Shown: positions 24,407-34,287, numbered from the stretch's first letter. The stretch: 42,731 nt of DNA from Carboxylicivirga sp. M1479 (GCF_007097485.1 NZ_VKDE01000037.1:1-42731), one strand, 5' to 3'. The notes: a model not told the origin generated them from the sequence alone. Translations and numbers: made by a program.

Positions 24407-25852
24407 ATGAAAAAGCTACACCTCTTCATCCTCAAAAGTTACTTAGGACCTTTAGTTGCCACATTCTTCATCTCACTATTTGTACTACTCTTGCAAATCC
24501 TATGGCGCTACATCGATATTTTGGTCGGAAAAGGTCTTGACACGCTCACTTTATCTGAACTATTATTCTATGCCGTTTTACAAGTTATGCCCATGGCACT
24601 GCCTCTGGCTGTTCTTTTAGCATCATTAATGACCTTTGGGAATATGGGCGAGAATTACGAATTAACCGCCATTAAAGCATCTGGCGTATCGCTGTTTAAA
24701 ACCATGAGACCACTTATCATTTTAACGGCACTCATTTCAATATCGGCTTTTGCATTTGCCGACAACGTAATGCCTTGGGCCAACCTCAAGTTTCAATCAC
24801 TTATGTATTCCATCCAAACGCACCAACCCGAACTTGAGATAAAGGAAAAGGTATTTAATAACATGGATGCCTACACGATTAAAGTTGACCATAAAGACAA
24901 GGAAACTAACATGCTCTATGGTGTGATGATTTACGATCATAGCAATCGTAAAAATCCCTCATCGAACGTTACTATGGCAGAAAAGGGAAGTATCAATATG
25001 GATGAGAACACTCAAATGATGCAATTGACACTTTATAACGGCTCAAAGTTTGAAGAAAACACAAAACAACAAGCTCACTCCTTAACAAGTAAGGACAAGC
25101 AAAAATTCAGACATGATACTTTTAAAAAACAAAGAGTTCTGTTGAATGCACAAAACACTCAATTCAATCGTATCGATGAGTCTGGTTACATGGATCACAA
25201 TAAGATGAAAAACATACAACAACTAAGAAATGACATTAGGAACTATAAAAATGAACAGATCAGCATTATCAGGCAAATAAAAGATAACAACAAGCAAAAC
25301 ATAAATGCGCACTTTCCACCCACTATCGCAATCGATCAATTTAAAGAATACCTTAAAACAAGTAGTTTAAGAAGTCAACAAACGTCTTTAAGAGCGGCCA
25401 AAAGAATGGTTCAAAACAAGCTGATTGACTTAAATAACGACATTACCAAAATCAGAACACAACGAAGCAAACAACTACAGCATCAAGTTGAATTACATCG
25501 AAAATTCACACTGCCATTCATCTGTTTTATTTTCTTTTTCATTGGCTCATCCTTAGGGGCCATCATCAGAAAAGGAGGACTAGGCATGCCAGTAGTGCTG
25601 GCAATTGCATTCTTTATTGTATTCTACATTCTCGATACCTTGGGAGCCAACATGGCACTTAAAGAAGCATTACCTTTACCACTAGGCATGTGGTTATCAT
25701 CTACAGTCCTATTAATAATTGGCGTATTTTTAACCTACCAATCGGCCAACGACTCCAGTTTATTAAATATTGAAGATTTAAAAACGTTTATAAAAAAACG
25801 TTTTAGGCCAGAATCATTTAACCTACAAAACAGCCTGGATGAAGAGCAATAA
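24407..25852 (+). CDS. LptF/LptG-family lipopolysaccharide export permease, first paralogue
   Basis: The 481-residue inner-membrane protein has the LptF/G architecture. Three N-terminal helices (starting at about residues 12, 50 and 100) include the MALPLAVLLASLMTFG helix and GENYELTAIKASGVS, the coupling region that contacts the LptB ATPase. A periplasmic jelly-roll and coiled section (about 125-360) follows, then three C-terminal helices including FIGSSLGAIIRKGGLGMPVV. Together with LptB it extracts lipopolysaccharide from the inner membrane and loads it on the Lpt bridge. A close paralogue follows 139 nt downstream. It is preceded by leader copy B. LptF and LptG cannot be told apart by eye, and the two may form a heterodimer. 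Confidence 0.9.
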   Translation: MKKLHLFILKSYLGPLVATFFISLFVLLLQILWRYIDILVGKGLDTLTLSELLFYAVLQVMPMALPLAVLLASLMTFGNMGENYELTAIKASGVSLFKTMRPLIILTALISISAFAFADNVMPWANLKFQSLMYSIQTHQPELEIKEKVFNNMDAYTIKVDHKDKETNMLYGVMIYDHSNRKNPSSNVTMAEKGSINMDENTQMMQLTLYNGSKFEENTKQQAHSLTSKDKQKFRHDTFKKQRVLLNAQNTQFNRIDESGYMDHNKMKNIQQLRNDIRNYKNEQISIIRQIKDNNKQNINAHFPPTIAIDQFKEYLKTSSLRSQQTSLRAAKRMVQNKLIDLNNDITKIRTQRSKQLQHQVELHRKFTLPFICFIFFFIGSSLGAIIRKGGLGMPVVLAIAFFIVFYILDTLGANMALKEALPLPLGMWLSSTVLLIIGVFLTYQSANDSSLLNIEDLKTFIKKRFRPESFNLQNSLDEEQ

Positions 25853-25991
25853 CTTGCAATAAAAAAATCGATATCGTTCAGCTGCGCATCACATATTCAA
25901 AAACCTAAATAACATTGTATGGATGTTTCAATGATTCAACTAACTTTGCCATCAGGATTGTAATAAATCGAGACAGGAGATTATTGAGACG

Positions 25992-27506
25992 ATGAAGAAA
26001 CTACACTTCTTTATACTTAAAAGTTATTTGGGGCCATTAGCAATGACTTTCTTTATATCATTATTTATACTAGTGATGCAATTTTTGTGGCGCTATGTTG
26101 ATGATTTAGTTGGGAAAGGCTTGGACTTTGTGACCTTGGGCGAACTCCTATTTTACGCTTCTGTACAGGTAATTCCTATGGCTTTGCCGCTAGCCATTTT
26201 ATTGGCTTCGTTAATGACCTTTGGTAGCTTGGGCGAGAACTATGAATTAACGGCCATTAAAGCATCTGGCGTATCACTCATGCGCACCATGAAGCCATTA
26301 ATCGTTGTTACCGTTATCATTTCATTTTTAGCATTTGGGTTTTCAAATAATGTACTCCCCTGGGCCAACCTAAAACTTTACACCTTGCTATGGTCGGTAA
26401 AACAAAAGAAACCAGAACTAGAGATTAAGGAGCAAATTTTTTATGACGGAATAGAAAATTTCAGAATTAAAATTAGCGGCAAAGACCCAGAAACTGGCTT
26501 AATGCACGATGTTATGATTTATGACCACCGTGATAGCCGCAACCCAAATACTAACGTTACTTTGGCCGATTCGGGTAAACTACAGGTTTCGAGCAATAAG
26601 TCATTTATGAAGCTTACTCTTATGGATGGCGTGCGTTTTGAAGAAAATGTACGAAACGAGAAAAAGCGATTAAACGATAGGGCCAAGCAGCGTTTTAGAA
26701 AAGATAAGTTCAAGAAACAGGTGGCTCTTTTTGATATGCAAGGCCATAACCTGGAACGAAGTGACGAACAGTTGTTTTCGAGCAACGATAGAATGAAAAA
26801 CTTAGCTCAATTACAAGATGGCATCGACACATTGAGCACGCAAACATCTGAAATAACCAATCAAATACAGGAGCAAACCAAAAACTTCTACTTTCAACAA
26901 CGAAAATATTTACATCGTAGAAATAAAGAGATAGAAAAAATAGCAGTTGACTCGGCACAAATACTTAATTCAGATTCCTTGTTTAATGCGCTGAGCACAC
27001 ACCAGCAACTGATGGCCATTGAAGGTGCCAAACGTCAGGCTCAGGATAACCGAAGCCAATTAGAAGGAAAGCTTAGTCGTTACCGTAATTACAACACAAA
27101 AATAACACGTCACTTTATGGAAGTGCACCGAAAATTTACCCTTTCATTTGCCTGCTTTATTTTCTTTTTTATTGGTGCTCCATTAGGCGCCATTATTCGA
27201 AAAGGAGGCCTTGGCATGCCAGTGGTTATTTCTGTTTTGTTTTTCATCTTCTATTACATCATCGATACACTAGGTGTTAAATTTGCCAAAGAAGGTGCTT
27301 GGCATGTTTATCAGGGCATGTGGCTTTCTTCAGCAATACTGTTTCCTTTAGGGGCATTTTTAACGTACAAATCAGCAACAGATTCAACTCTTCTTAATGC
27401 TGATGCCTACATCATCTTCTTTCAAAAACTTTTTAAAAGAGAAAAATTTGACCTGAAGAACCGCCTTGATAAAGAAAAAGAAGCTGAATCAGATGCTAAG
27501 ACGTGA
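25992..27506 (+). CDS. LptF/LptG-family lipopolysaccharide export permease, second paralogue
   Basis: This 504-residue paralogue of the preceding gene is near-identical in many stretches (FILKSYLGPL, LWRY, VGKGLD, GENYELTAIKASGVSL, IRKGGLGMPVV). It has the same three-plus-three helices and a divergent periplasmic part containing a charged helical stretch (about 255-370). The gap before it (25853-25991) contains no terminator, and no leader element is seen, so it is probably co-transcribed with the first paralogue or uses a weak promoter of its own. The ATG at 25992 is preceded by GAGACAGGAG, one of few Shine-Dalgarno-like stretches here. It is followed by ribBA with its own promoter. Confidence 0.9.
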   Translation: MKKLHFFILKSYLGPLAMTFFISLFILVMQFLWRYVDDLVGKGLDFVTLGELLFYASVQVIPMALPLAILLASLMTFGSLGENYELTAIKASGVSLMRTMKPLIVVTVIISFLAFGFSNNVLPWANLKLYTLLWSVKQKKPELEIKEQIFYDGIENFRIKISGKDPETGLMHDVMIYDHRDSRNPNTNVTLADSGKLQVSSNKSFMKLTLMDGVRFEENVRNEKKRLNDRAKQRFRKDKFKKQVALFDMQGHNLERSDEQLFSSNDRMKNLAQLQDGIDTLSTQTSEITNQIQEQTKNFYFQQRKYLHRRNKEIEKIAVDSAQILNSDSLFNALSTHQQLMAIEGAKRQAQDNRSQLEGKLSRYRNYNTKITRHFMEVHRKFTLSFACFIFFFIGAPLGAIIRKGGLGMPVVISVLFFIFYYIIDTLGVKFAKEGAWHVYQGMWLSSAILFPLGAFLTYKSATDSTLLNADAYIIFFQKLFKREKFDLKNRLDKEKEAESDAKT

Positions 27507-27515
27507 GGTATTTCA

Positions 27516-27545
27516 TTGTTTCGCAGTGTATTTTCATTAATTTTG
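27516..27545 (+). promoter_or_regulatory. promoter of ribBA
   Basis: TTG (27516-27518), 19 nt, TAATTTTG (27538-27545) is a textbook Bacteroidota promoter, 41 nt before the ribBA start. No FMN riboswitch is visible in the short leader. Confidence 0.75.
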
Positions 27546-27586
27546 CACCCTATTTCGGTTTATGCCGCTCAAAATAAAGATAACAA

Positions 27587-28828
27587 ATGTCAGCAGAACA
27601 AGAGTTTAAGTTAAATTCAATACCAGAGGCTATTGAAGCAATAAAAAGAGGTGAACTAATTATTGTTGTTGATGATGAAGATCGTGAAAACGAAGGCGAT
27701 TTTATTGCTGCAGCTGAATTAATGACACCAGAGAAAGTCAATTTTATGGCTACTCATGGACGTGGATTAATTTGCACCCCATTAACTGAAGAACGATGCG
27801 ATGAGTTAGAATTGGATTTAATGGTTGGCAAAAATACAGCTAGTCACGCTACTCCATTTACTGTTTCTATTGACTTATTAGGATACGGTTGTACAACAGG
27901 CATATCCGCTTCAGATCGTGCTAAAACAATATTGGCATTAACCAATCCGGAAACAACACCAGAAGAACTTGGTCGTCCGGGACACATATTTCCACTAAAA
28001 GCTAAAAATCGAGGTGTTTTACGTCGTGCTGGTCATACCGAAGCGGGAGTTGATTTGGCTCGATTAGCAGGGCTTCAGCCTGTAGGTGTGTTGGTTGAGA
28101 TATTAAATGAGGATGGCACCATGGCGCGCATGCCTCAGTTGGTAAAGATTGCCGAAAAATTCAATCTTAAAATCATCACTATTAAAGATTTGATTGCTTA
28201 CCGTTTACAAAAGGAAAGTTTAATAATCAAAGGTGTTGAAGTTAATTTACCAACCGCACACGGAGATTTTCGATTTATTCCTTTCAAGCAAAAATCCAAT
28301 GGTGTTGAGCACATGGCCTTAATAAAAGGTACTTGGGAAGAAGATGAACCTGTTTTAGTACGCGTACATTCATCATGTGCTACTGGTGATATTTTTGGCT
28401 CTTTACGATGCGAATGTGGCGAACAACTACAAAAAGCCATGGAACTGATTAATAAAGAAGGGAAAGGTGCTATCGTATACATGAACCAGGAAGGGCGAGG
28501 CATTGGCTTAATGAATAAAATTGCAGCCTACAAACTTCAGGAAGAAGGATTAGATACGGTTGAAGCGAATATTGAATTAGGCTTTGAAGAGGACGAGCGC
28601 GACTATGGCGTTGGAGCTCAAATACTTCGCGAATTAAACATTGGCAAAATGAAACTAATGACCAATAATCCAATTAAACGAATTGGCTTAGAAGGTTATG
28701 GTTTAGAAGTAGTTGAAAACATATCAATTGAAATGACTCCTAATCCGCATAACGAGCATTACATGAAAACCAAGAAAGAGCGAATGGGGCACAATCTTGA
28801 TTTTTTCAAGTACGACAATAAGCAATAA
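27587..28828 (+). CDS. ribBA: 3,4-dihydroxy-2-butanone-4-phosphate synthase / GTP cyclohydrolase II
   Basis: This 413-residue bifunctional riboflavin enzyme has an N-terminal RibB domain (1-205) with the acidic motif [23 protein letters not shown] and [11 protein letters not shown]. The C-terminal RibA domain (206-405) has the zinc-binding [17 protein letters not shown], the [11 protein letters not shown] catalytic loop and the terminal [13 protein letters not shown]. RibB makes the four-carbon unit from ribulose 5-phosphate and RibA opens GTP, the two inputs of riboflavin synthesis. Both active sites look complete. It has its own promoter and a strong terminator, so it is monocistronic. Confidence 0.97.
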   Translation: MSAEQEFKLNSIPEAIEAIKRGELIIVVDDEDRENEGDFIAAAELMTPEKVNFMATHGRGLICTPLTEERCDELELDLMVGKNTASHATPFTVSIDLLGYGCTTGISASDRAKTILALTNPETTPEELGRPGHIFPLKAKNRGVLRRAGHTEAGVDLARLAGLQPVGVLVEILNEDGTMARMPQLVKIAEKFNLKIITIKDLIAYRLQKESLIIKGVEVNLPTAHGDFRFIPFKQKSNGVEHMALIKGTWEEDEPVLVRVHSSCATGDIFGSLRCECGEQLQKAMELINKEGKGAIVYMNQEGRGIGLMNKIAAYKLQEEGLDTVEANIELGFEEDERDYGVGAQILRELNIGKMKLMTNNPIKRIGLEGYGLEVVENISIEMTPNPHNEHYMKTKKERMGHNLDFFKYDNKQ

Positions 28829-28849
28829 TAATCAATCAATTATAGAAAA

Positions 28850-28874
28850 AAGGAGGCAATAGCCTCCTTTTTTT
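28850..28874 (+). terminator. terminator of ribBA
   Basis: AAGGAGGC (28850-28857) pairs with GCCTCCTT (28862-28869) around AATA, followed by a T run and preceded by an A run, so it could work on both strands. Confidence 0.9.
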
Positions 28875-29085
28875 ATGCCTATATTTAAATAATTTGTAAA
28901 CATATTTTTAATTGATGTGTTTCATTAAGTAAGAGGTGCTGGTGGATGCTTTTACTTATTTCTGCGGTCAAGTAATGTGGTCATTCATGGGTGTGATTAG
29001 TGATAGTTTTGAGAATGATCATATGGCTCCACCAGTTTCTTTTTTCTTCATAAAAAGTCGCACATCAATGCAACATTTTTCCAAT

Positions 29086-30165
29086 TCATTTGCCACTATT
29101 AATTACGCCTGAACAGGAATCGGTATCGGCGCCTGTAACACTTTGCCAACAATTAACCTCTGATCTAAGGCGCAACACACCTAGCAAGGCAAATACAAGT
29201 GCTTCTTTATAATCTATCAATTGCTCATTGGGAACGGACACATTTCCTGTATACTTTTCAGCAATCAATTGTATTAAAAATGTATTCTTAACACCTCCAC
29301 CAGTAAATAAAACCGAGCCATCAGGCACTAAATTATTCAGATCGTGACTGATAACTATTGAGAAATGCTCATAACACGTTCGAATAATATCCTCAAGGGC
29401 ATGATGAGATGAGGCATGAATTAGCTTCCAAAAATATTTATCTACCCATTCTTGCGAAAGAGTTTTTGGGGCATCCAACTGGTAATAACTCAAATCATTT
29501 AACTCCTGTAAAAGCTGAGGCAATACAACACCTTTTCTTCCTACCTCGCCTCCCTTGTCCATTTGCAAGCCTTTATCAGCCACCAATCGATTAACGACGT
29601 AATTAACAGGGCACATATCCCAAGCTATTCGCTTGTCATTTTCCTGACATGAAACATTGGCAAAACCACCAATATTAACACATGCACTGTAATTACTAAA
29701 CAAATGAGCATCGCCAACAGGTACTAATGGTGCTCCCTGACCATTTAGGCACACATCCAGACTACGAAAGTCGGATACTGTTTGAATACCAGTTTGAGCA
29801 GCAACCATATTTCCATCTCCCACCTGAAAATTAAGATTCAAATCAGGCTCATGAAAAACGGTATGACCATGCGATGCAATTAAATCAGGTTTAATTGATT
29901 CATCCTGCAAAAAAGAATTGATCGCCTCTCCCATCCATGTGCCATATTGCCTATGTAGCAATAGCAGAGCTCTACCAGACAACGAAGGAGCCGTTTTTAA
30001 ACGCTCGAGCCAGGTTTTGGAATAGGCAATTGTGCAACATTTAATAAAAGTATACGACCATTTTTTTTGCGTGTAAGTTAATTCACAAACCAGCAAATCC
30101 AGACCATCCAATGATGTACCAGACATGGCTCCAACACAACAATACGAATTCTTTATTTGTTTCAT
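29086..30165 (-). CDS. anmK: anhydro-N-acetylmuramic acid kinase
   Basis: The 359-residue protein has the AnmK signature GAMSGTSLDGLDLL at the N-terminus. Further family motifs are SHGHTVFHEP, GDGNMVAAQTGIQTVSDFR, VNIGGFANVS and VLFTGGGVKNTFL. It phosphorylates and opens 1,6-anhydro-N-acetylmuramic acid, a peptidoglycan-recycling step that yields MurNAc 6-phosphate. It is divergent from the dihydroorotate-dehydrogenase-like gene and is not in an operon with other recycling genes; no murQ is present in the window. Confidence 0.94.
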   Translation of the reverse strand: MKQIKNSYCCVGAMSGTSLDGLDLLVCELTYTQKKWSYTFIKCCTIAYSKTWLERLKTAPSLSGRALLLLHRQYGTWMGEAINSFLQDESIKPDLIASHGHTVFHEPDLNLNFQVGDGNMVAAQTGIQTVSDFRSLDVCLNGQGAPLVPVGDAHLFSNYSACVNIGGFANVSCQENDKRIAWDMCPVNYVVNRLVADKGLQMDKGGEVGRKGVVLPQLLQELNDLSYYQLDAPKTLSQEWVDKYFWKLIHASSHHALEDIIRTCYEHFSIVISHDLNNLVPDGSVLFTGGGVKNTFLIQLIAEKYTGNVSVPNEQLIDYKEALVFALLGVLRLRSEVNCWQSVTGADTDSCSGVINSGK

Positions 30166-30249
30166 GAGAGTATGTGTATTTTCATTACTTGAAATTACTC
30201 AAGATTTTAAATTTAAAACCCCATTTGTTCAACAAAAAATTCTAAAATT

Positions 30250-31236
30250 ATGCCCAACATTTCAACAACTTACCTTGGACTACAATTAAAAAGTCCGATT
30301 ATTGCCGCCAGCTCAGGATTAACTAACTCATTGGAAGACATAAAGGCGATTGAAAAAGCAGGTGCGGGAGCTGTCGTTCTCAAATCGTTGTTTGAGGAAG
30401 AAATTGTGACAGAAATGGAGCGTGAGTTGCACCAAATGCACTCGCAAAACTACCTATATCCTGAAACAATGGATTATTACGATACATTTGATGTAGAAGG
30501 TACCTTAAGTGATTATTTACGACTTATTAGCGATTGTAAAAAAGAAGTAGGCATACCTGTAATAGCCAGTGTGAACTGTATTACAGCCCACAATTGGCCA
30601 TCGTATGCCCGTAATTTGGAAGACGCTGGAGCCAGAGCCATTGAACTAAATATTTATGCTCTCCCATCGGATTTAGAGCGTAAAGGTGAAGAACAGGAGC
30701 AAGTGTATTTTGATGTTATTGAAGCCGTTTTGAAAGAAGTGAGCATCCCCGTTTCTATCAAAATAAGCCATTACTTTTCAAACCTAGGCGAGGTTATCAC
30801 ACGCTTATCTAAAACGGGCATTGCCGGATTAACCCTATTCAACCGCTTCTATTCTCCTGATATTGATGTGGATAATTTGGAAGTTATTCCTACTCATATT
30901 TTTAGTCAAGAACATGAATACACCATGCCATTGCGATGGATCGCCATTACCTCTAACCGCGTAGATTGCCATTTAGCAGCCACCACAGGTATTCACGACT
31001 CTCGCACGATTGTTAAAATGCTGTTGGCAGGCGCTCAGGTTGTGCAGCTGGCAAGTACTTTATACAAGAATGGCGTTGAAACGATTCAACGCTACAACCA
31101 CGAAATTGATCAGTGGATGAAGAAACACGACTTTAAAAACTTGGACGATTTCAGAGGCTCATTAAGCCAGTCAAACGCGGCTAATCCTGCAGGATACCTG
31201 AGGGTTCAATTCATGAAACAATTTAGTCAGAAATAA
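30250..31236 (+). CDS. dihydroorotate dehydrogenase-like FMN protein
   Basis: This 328-residue TIM-barrel protein is related to class 1 dihydroorotate dehydrogenases. It begins STTYLGLQLKSPIIAASSG, the FMN-site start of that family, and later has SIKISHYFSN and a phosphate-binding C-terminus GAQVVQLASTLYKNG. The conserved segment NISCPN of true PyrD reads NIYALPSD here, so substrate binding has changed. Such proteins are widespread in Bacteroidota beside a genuine PyrD and have no proven function. The start at 30250 is the first ATG and leaves 84 nt to anmK on the other strand. I would not name it pyrD. Confidence 0.82.
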   Translation: MPNISTTYLGLQLKSPIIAASSGLTNSLEDIKAIEKAGAGAVVLKSLFEEEIVTEMERELHQMHSQNYLYPETMDYYDTFDVEGTLSDYLRLISDCKKEVGIPVIASVNCITAHNWPSYARNLEDAGARAIELNIYALPSDLERKGEEQEQVYFDVIEAVLKEVSIPVSIKISHYFSNLGEVITRLSKTGIAGLTLFNRFYSPDIDVDNLEVIPTHIFSQEHEYTMPLRWIAITSNRVDCHLAATTGIHDSRTIVKMLLAGAQVVQLASTLYKNGVETIQRYNHEIDQWMKKHDFKNLDDFRGSLSQSNAANPAGYLRVQFMKQFSQK

Positions 31237-31317
31237 TTCAACTTTAATTTTTAATGGCCTCTACTCAGGGGCCATTACTATTTTTGCCCCGCCAATACTA
31301 TTATCCACCATTCATCT

Positions 31318-31325
31318 TATCTTTG
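31318..31325 (+). promoter_or_regulatory. -7 box upstream of the DUF5522-fmt pair
   Basis: TATCTTTG matches the Bacteroidota -7 consensus exactly and lies 28 nt before the DUF5522 start codon. No clear TTG is found at the right distance. Confidence 0.5.
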
Positions 31326-31353
31326 TAGCCTGATAATATCAATACATCAAATA

Positions 31354-31542
31354 ATGGATTTTGACGACTACTACATGTCAGACCCTTTGGAGGAAAATGT
31401 AGATTATTACATGGATCCGCGAGGTTTTAGGGTAATGACAGAAAAATACTTAACAGAAAGAGGCTATTGCTGTGGCAATGGCTGTAAACACTGCCCTTAT
31501 TTTCCGCCTCATCAAAAAGGCAACCGCGAACTTAAAGAATAA
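31354..31542 (+). CDS. DUF5522 small cysteine-rich protein
   Basis: The 62-residue protein has an acidic N-terminus and a compact C-terminal cluster GYCCGNGCKHCPYFP, whose four cysteines could bind zinc or an iron-sulfur centre. Small proteins of this type (DUF5522) are common in Bacteroidota and other bacteria. It lies 18 nt before fmt in the same transcript. No function is known; the cysteines suggest a metal-binding role. Confidence 0.8.
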   Translation: MDFDDYYMSDPLEENVDYYMDPRGFRVMTEKYLTERGYCCGNGCKHCPYFPPHQKGNRELKE

Positions 31543-31560
31543 ACATCTAATCCTTAAGAA

Positions 31561-32523
31561 ATGACAAATACCGATTTACGAATTGTTTTTATGGGTACTC
31601 CCGATTTTGCGGTAGAAAGCCTAAAAGCATTGGTTGAGAATAATTATAACATAGTTGGCGTTGTAACTGCTCCTGACCGCCCGGCCGGACGTGGACAGAA
31701 ACTCAAACAATCGCCCGTTAAAGAATATGCTACTTCAGTTGACATTCCCGTGCTTCAACCCGAAAAGCTAAAAAACGAAGATTTTCTTAATGAACTAAAA
31801 GCTCTAAAGGCTGATTTACAAATAATCGTTGCATTCCGTATGTTGCCCGAATTAGTTTGGAACATGCCACGACTGGGGTCATTTAACTTACACGGATCTT
31901 TACTACCACAATACAGGGGTGCTGCCCCAATTAATTGGGCAGTAATTAATGGCGATAAAAAAACGGGCGTAAGCACTTTTTTCTTGCAACACGAAATTGA
32001 TACTGGTAATATCATCGATCAAGCAGAATTAGCCATTAATGAAGATGATACGGCTGGAACTGTTCATGACAAAATGATGGTACTTGGCGCTCAGTTAGTA
32101 ATCAAAACGGCGGCGGCCATATCCCAGGGCAATGTAAAAGCAGTACCTCAAAATGAATACAACAAAGATGTTGTACTTAACCCAGCACCAAAAATCTTTA
32201 AAGATGACTGCCGCATTGATTGGACCAATGACCATGAATCAGTCAGAAACCACATTCGTGGATTATCGCCCTACCCAACAGCATGGACCGAATTTGTTTT
32301 AAAAAACGAAAAAACACTCAGCGTAAAAATATTTTACGCTTCATTTAGCGAAACTCAACTTCCTGTAGGTGCAATTGAAACAGACAACAAAACCTATTTA
32401 CGCATAGGCAGTAAAAATGGTAGCTTAAATATTGAGCAACTTCAAATAGCTGGAAAAAAACGCATGACCATAGAAGAACTATTGCGCGGCTTTGATGCAG
32501 AGCAAATCATTAGCGTTAAATAA
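31561..32523 (+). CDS. fmt: methionyl-tRNA formyltransferase
   Basis: This is a 320-residue enzyme with an N-terminal formyltransferase domain. It has FMGTPDFAVESL, the 10-formyl-THF site NLHGSLLPQYRGAAPINWA, and the conserved Asp in FFLQHEIDTGNI. A C-terminal OB-like tRNA-binding domain begins at about residue 210 (IDWTNDHESVRNHIRGLSPYPTAW, abridged). It formylates Met-tRNAi for translation initiation. It follows the DUF5522 gene closely and ends in a strong bidirectional terminator. Confidence 0.96.
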   Translation: MTNTDLRIVFMGTPDFAVESLKALVENNYNIVGVVTAPDRPAGRGQKLKQSPVKEYATSVDIPVLQPEKLKNEDFLNELKALKADLQIIVAFRMLPELVWNMPRLGSFNLHGSLLPQYRGAAPINWAVINGDKKTGVSTFFLQHEIDTGNIIDQAELAINEDDTAGTVHDKMMVLGAQLVIKTAAAISQGNVKAVPQNEYNKDVVLNPAPKIFKDDCRIDWTNDHESVRNHIRGLSPYPTAWTEFVLKNEKTLSVKIFYASFSETQLPVGAIETDNKTYLRIGSKNGSLNIEQLQIAGKKRMTIEELLRGFDAEQIISVK

Positions 32524-32528
32524 ACATC

Positions 32529-32573
32529 AAAAAACAAAGGGGATAACATTTACACAACGTAAATGTTATCCCC
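32529..32573. terminator. bidirectional terminator between fmt and the glucosaminidase gene
   Basis: A perfect 15-bp stem (GGGGATAACATTTAC with its complement, loop ACAAC, 32539-32573) lies between two convergent genes. The left flank AAAAAACAAA gives a T-rich tail on the minus strand; the plus-strand tail is weaker. Confidence 0.85.
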
Positions 32574-32595
32574 TGTTATATGCTTTTAACTCACT

Positions 32596-33525
32596 TTACT
32601 TCTTACGCTTTCTTAAGTTTAATTGATCTCCCTCTTTCACTTTTGCTCCCTCATTCAAATTATTAAACTTACGTAGCTTACTCATTTTTACACCATATTT
32701 TTGTGAGATATAATGTAGGTCTTCATCGGCTTTAACAACATGGGATGCATGACTCTTATGCGCTTTTCCTTTTTTACCCTGAATATAAATATAGCGATGA
32801 TCTTGCATCTTGGCCGTCTTTGGCAAATCGTTATAATGGTATAACTCCCAAGGGCGCAGACCAAACTCTTCCGATACTGATTCAAAGCTATCGCCCTCTT
32901 CAACGGCAATATATTTCACACCATTATTATACTCTATTATATGAGTATTAAATGTAACTATCTCAAAATTATCATTCGAACCACTTGAGGCCGGTTTTTT
33001 CCAATGTTTGTTCTCATCCAGCTGATGGAGCTTATACTTTTCAATAATATTAATTAAGCTGTGTGCATACTTGGGGTCGGTAGCGTAGCCTGCCTTTTTC
33101 AAACCTTTAGCCCAGCCTTTGTAATCGGTAAGCTTCAATTCAAACAAACTGGCATAGCGCTTTTTTCCTACAAGAAACTCCGAATGATCGATATATGATT
33201 CGTACACCGTTTTATACTTTCTAAAGCATTCTCCTTTAGCATCATCATCGTGGTAAACACGTTTGCCTTTCCAGTCGCTGTGGCACTTTATTCCGAAGTG
33301 GTTATTTGATTTACGAGCCAAGGTGCTATTACCATTACCCGACTCCAAAATACCTTGCGCCATGGTAATACTGGCAGGTATGCCCACCCGCTTCATTTCT
33401 TTCACAGCCAAATCCTTGTATTGATCGATGTATTCAGGCGTGGTATTTTTACGGTACGATTGTGCTTCAATGCCACTACTTATGAGCCATCCGAATATGC
33501 TTAAGGTCAAAAATAAATACTTCAT
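32596..33525 (-). CDS. secreted LysM glucosaminidase (GH73-type)
   Basis: From the ATG at 33525 the protein has 309 residues. A signal peptide (YLFLTLSIFGWLISSGIEA) ends near residue 21. The glucosaminidase domain (about 30-170) has the likely catalytic glutamate E61 in GILESGNGNSTLA and the NNHFGIKC motif. Two C-terminal LysM modules (about 190-245 and 262-309) bind peptidoglycan. An upstream ATG would put eleven residues before the signal peptide and is rejected. It should hydrolyse N-acetylglucosaminyl bonds in the cell wall outside the inner membrane, as in cell separation or wall turnover. It is transcribed alone. Confidence 0.88.
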   Translation of the reverse strand: MKYLFLTLSIFGWLISSGIEAQSYRKNTTPEYIDQYKDLAVKEMKRVGIPASITMAQGILESGNGNSTLARKSNNHFGIKCHSDWKGKRVYHDDDAKGECFRKYKTVYESYIDHSEFLVGKKRYASLFELKLTDYKGWAKGLKKAGYATDPKYAHSLINIIEKYKLHQLDENKHWKKPASSGSNDNFEIVTFNTHIIEYNNGVKYIAVEEGDSFESVSEEFGLRPWELYHYNDLPKTAKMQDHRYIYIQGKKGKAHKSHASHVVKADEDLHYISQKYGVKMSKLRKFNNLNEGAKVKEGDQLNLRKRKK

Positions 33526-34287
33526 GCTGTTTAATTTATGTATATCAGGTTGGGGCAAAGATAAAAAATTACAAATCCCTTGCTAGCTATTTAATAAACG
33601 TTAGCATCACTAAACTAAGTATAAAATGACTCGTAAAAGGTCATCAACCTGAGTCAAATGCTCTAAAGTCCGGCAAATAAGATCGATACTTTGCAAAATT
33701 TCATCAAGCTTCTATGGATTTCAATCAAAGATGATGTTCACGAACATCAACATGTTATATTGGAAAGCTCAAACTTCTATAATCTAATCTCACTTTTCTG
33801 GCTTATAACATCAAAATTGTCAACATTTTCATCACAAGAGATGTAAAAAGACATGAACATCCATACCCATCGCCCATCTCAACTAAACCTATATAGCAGA
33901 CTATCGATCCCAAATACATCTCTATAGAGTTCAAATCCAACCCACCCGATGTCATTTGAGAGTATTCACGACCTCATTACGTTCAAAGTTGATCTTGGAT
34001 CGTACACTAGCCATCAAAAGTAGATTCACACCCCTTGATTCATAAAAAGTTGCCATGTAAATAGGCACGTAACAGCACTTAATGGTTAAAGAAGCGTTAA
34101 AGTTGATAGAAACAAACGCTTAAAAACTAATAATTCATCGACATACTTACATATTTTTTATCTTTGCTCGAACAGTTTGTTTTCCTGTGGCTTTTATCAC
34201 ATCATTAGTCATATACATTCACAATTCCACAAATGAAATTATTGGGTGGGAAATTAAACAAACAACTATTTCGAAAAGATTAAGAAA
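33526..34287. other. long divergent intergenic region before dapB
   Basis: About 760 nt have no convincing reading frame. A -7 box TATCTTTG lies at 34159-34166, about 120 nt before dapB, without an evident TTG. An inverted repeat AAGCGTT/AACGCTT (34092-34098, 34115-34121) lies just upstream. The length is unusual for this compact window. The region shows no cloverleaf or terminator, but a small RNA cannot be excluded. Confidence 0.4.

Noticed and set aside
30250-31236. Naming the dihydroorotate-dehydrogenase-like gene pyrD
   Set aside because: The conserved substrate loop is changed and the family is known to occur beside a real PyrD.
34092-34121. AAGCGTT/AACGCTT repeat as a terminator
   Set aside because: The stem is short with a long loop and no T run follows.
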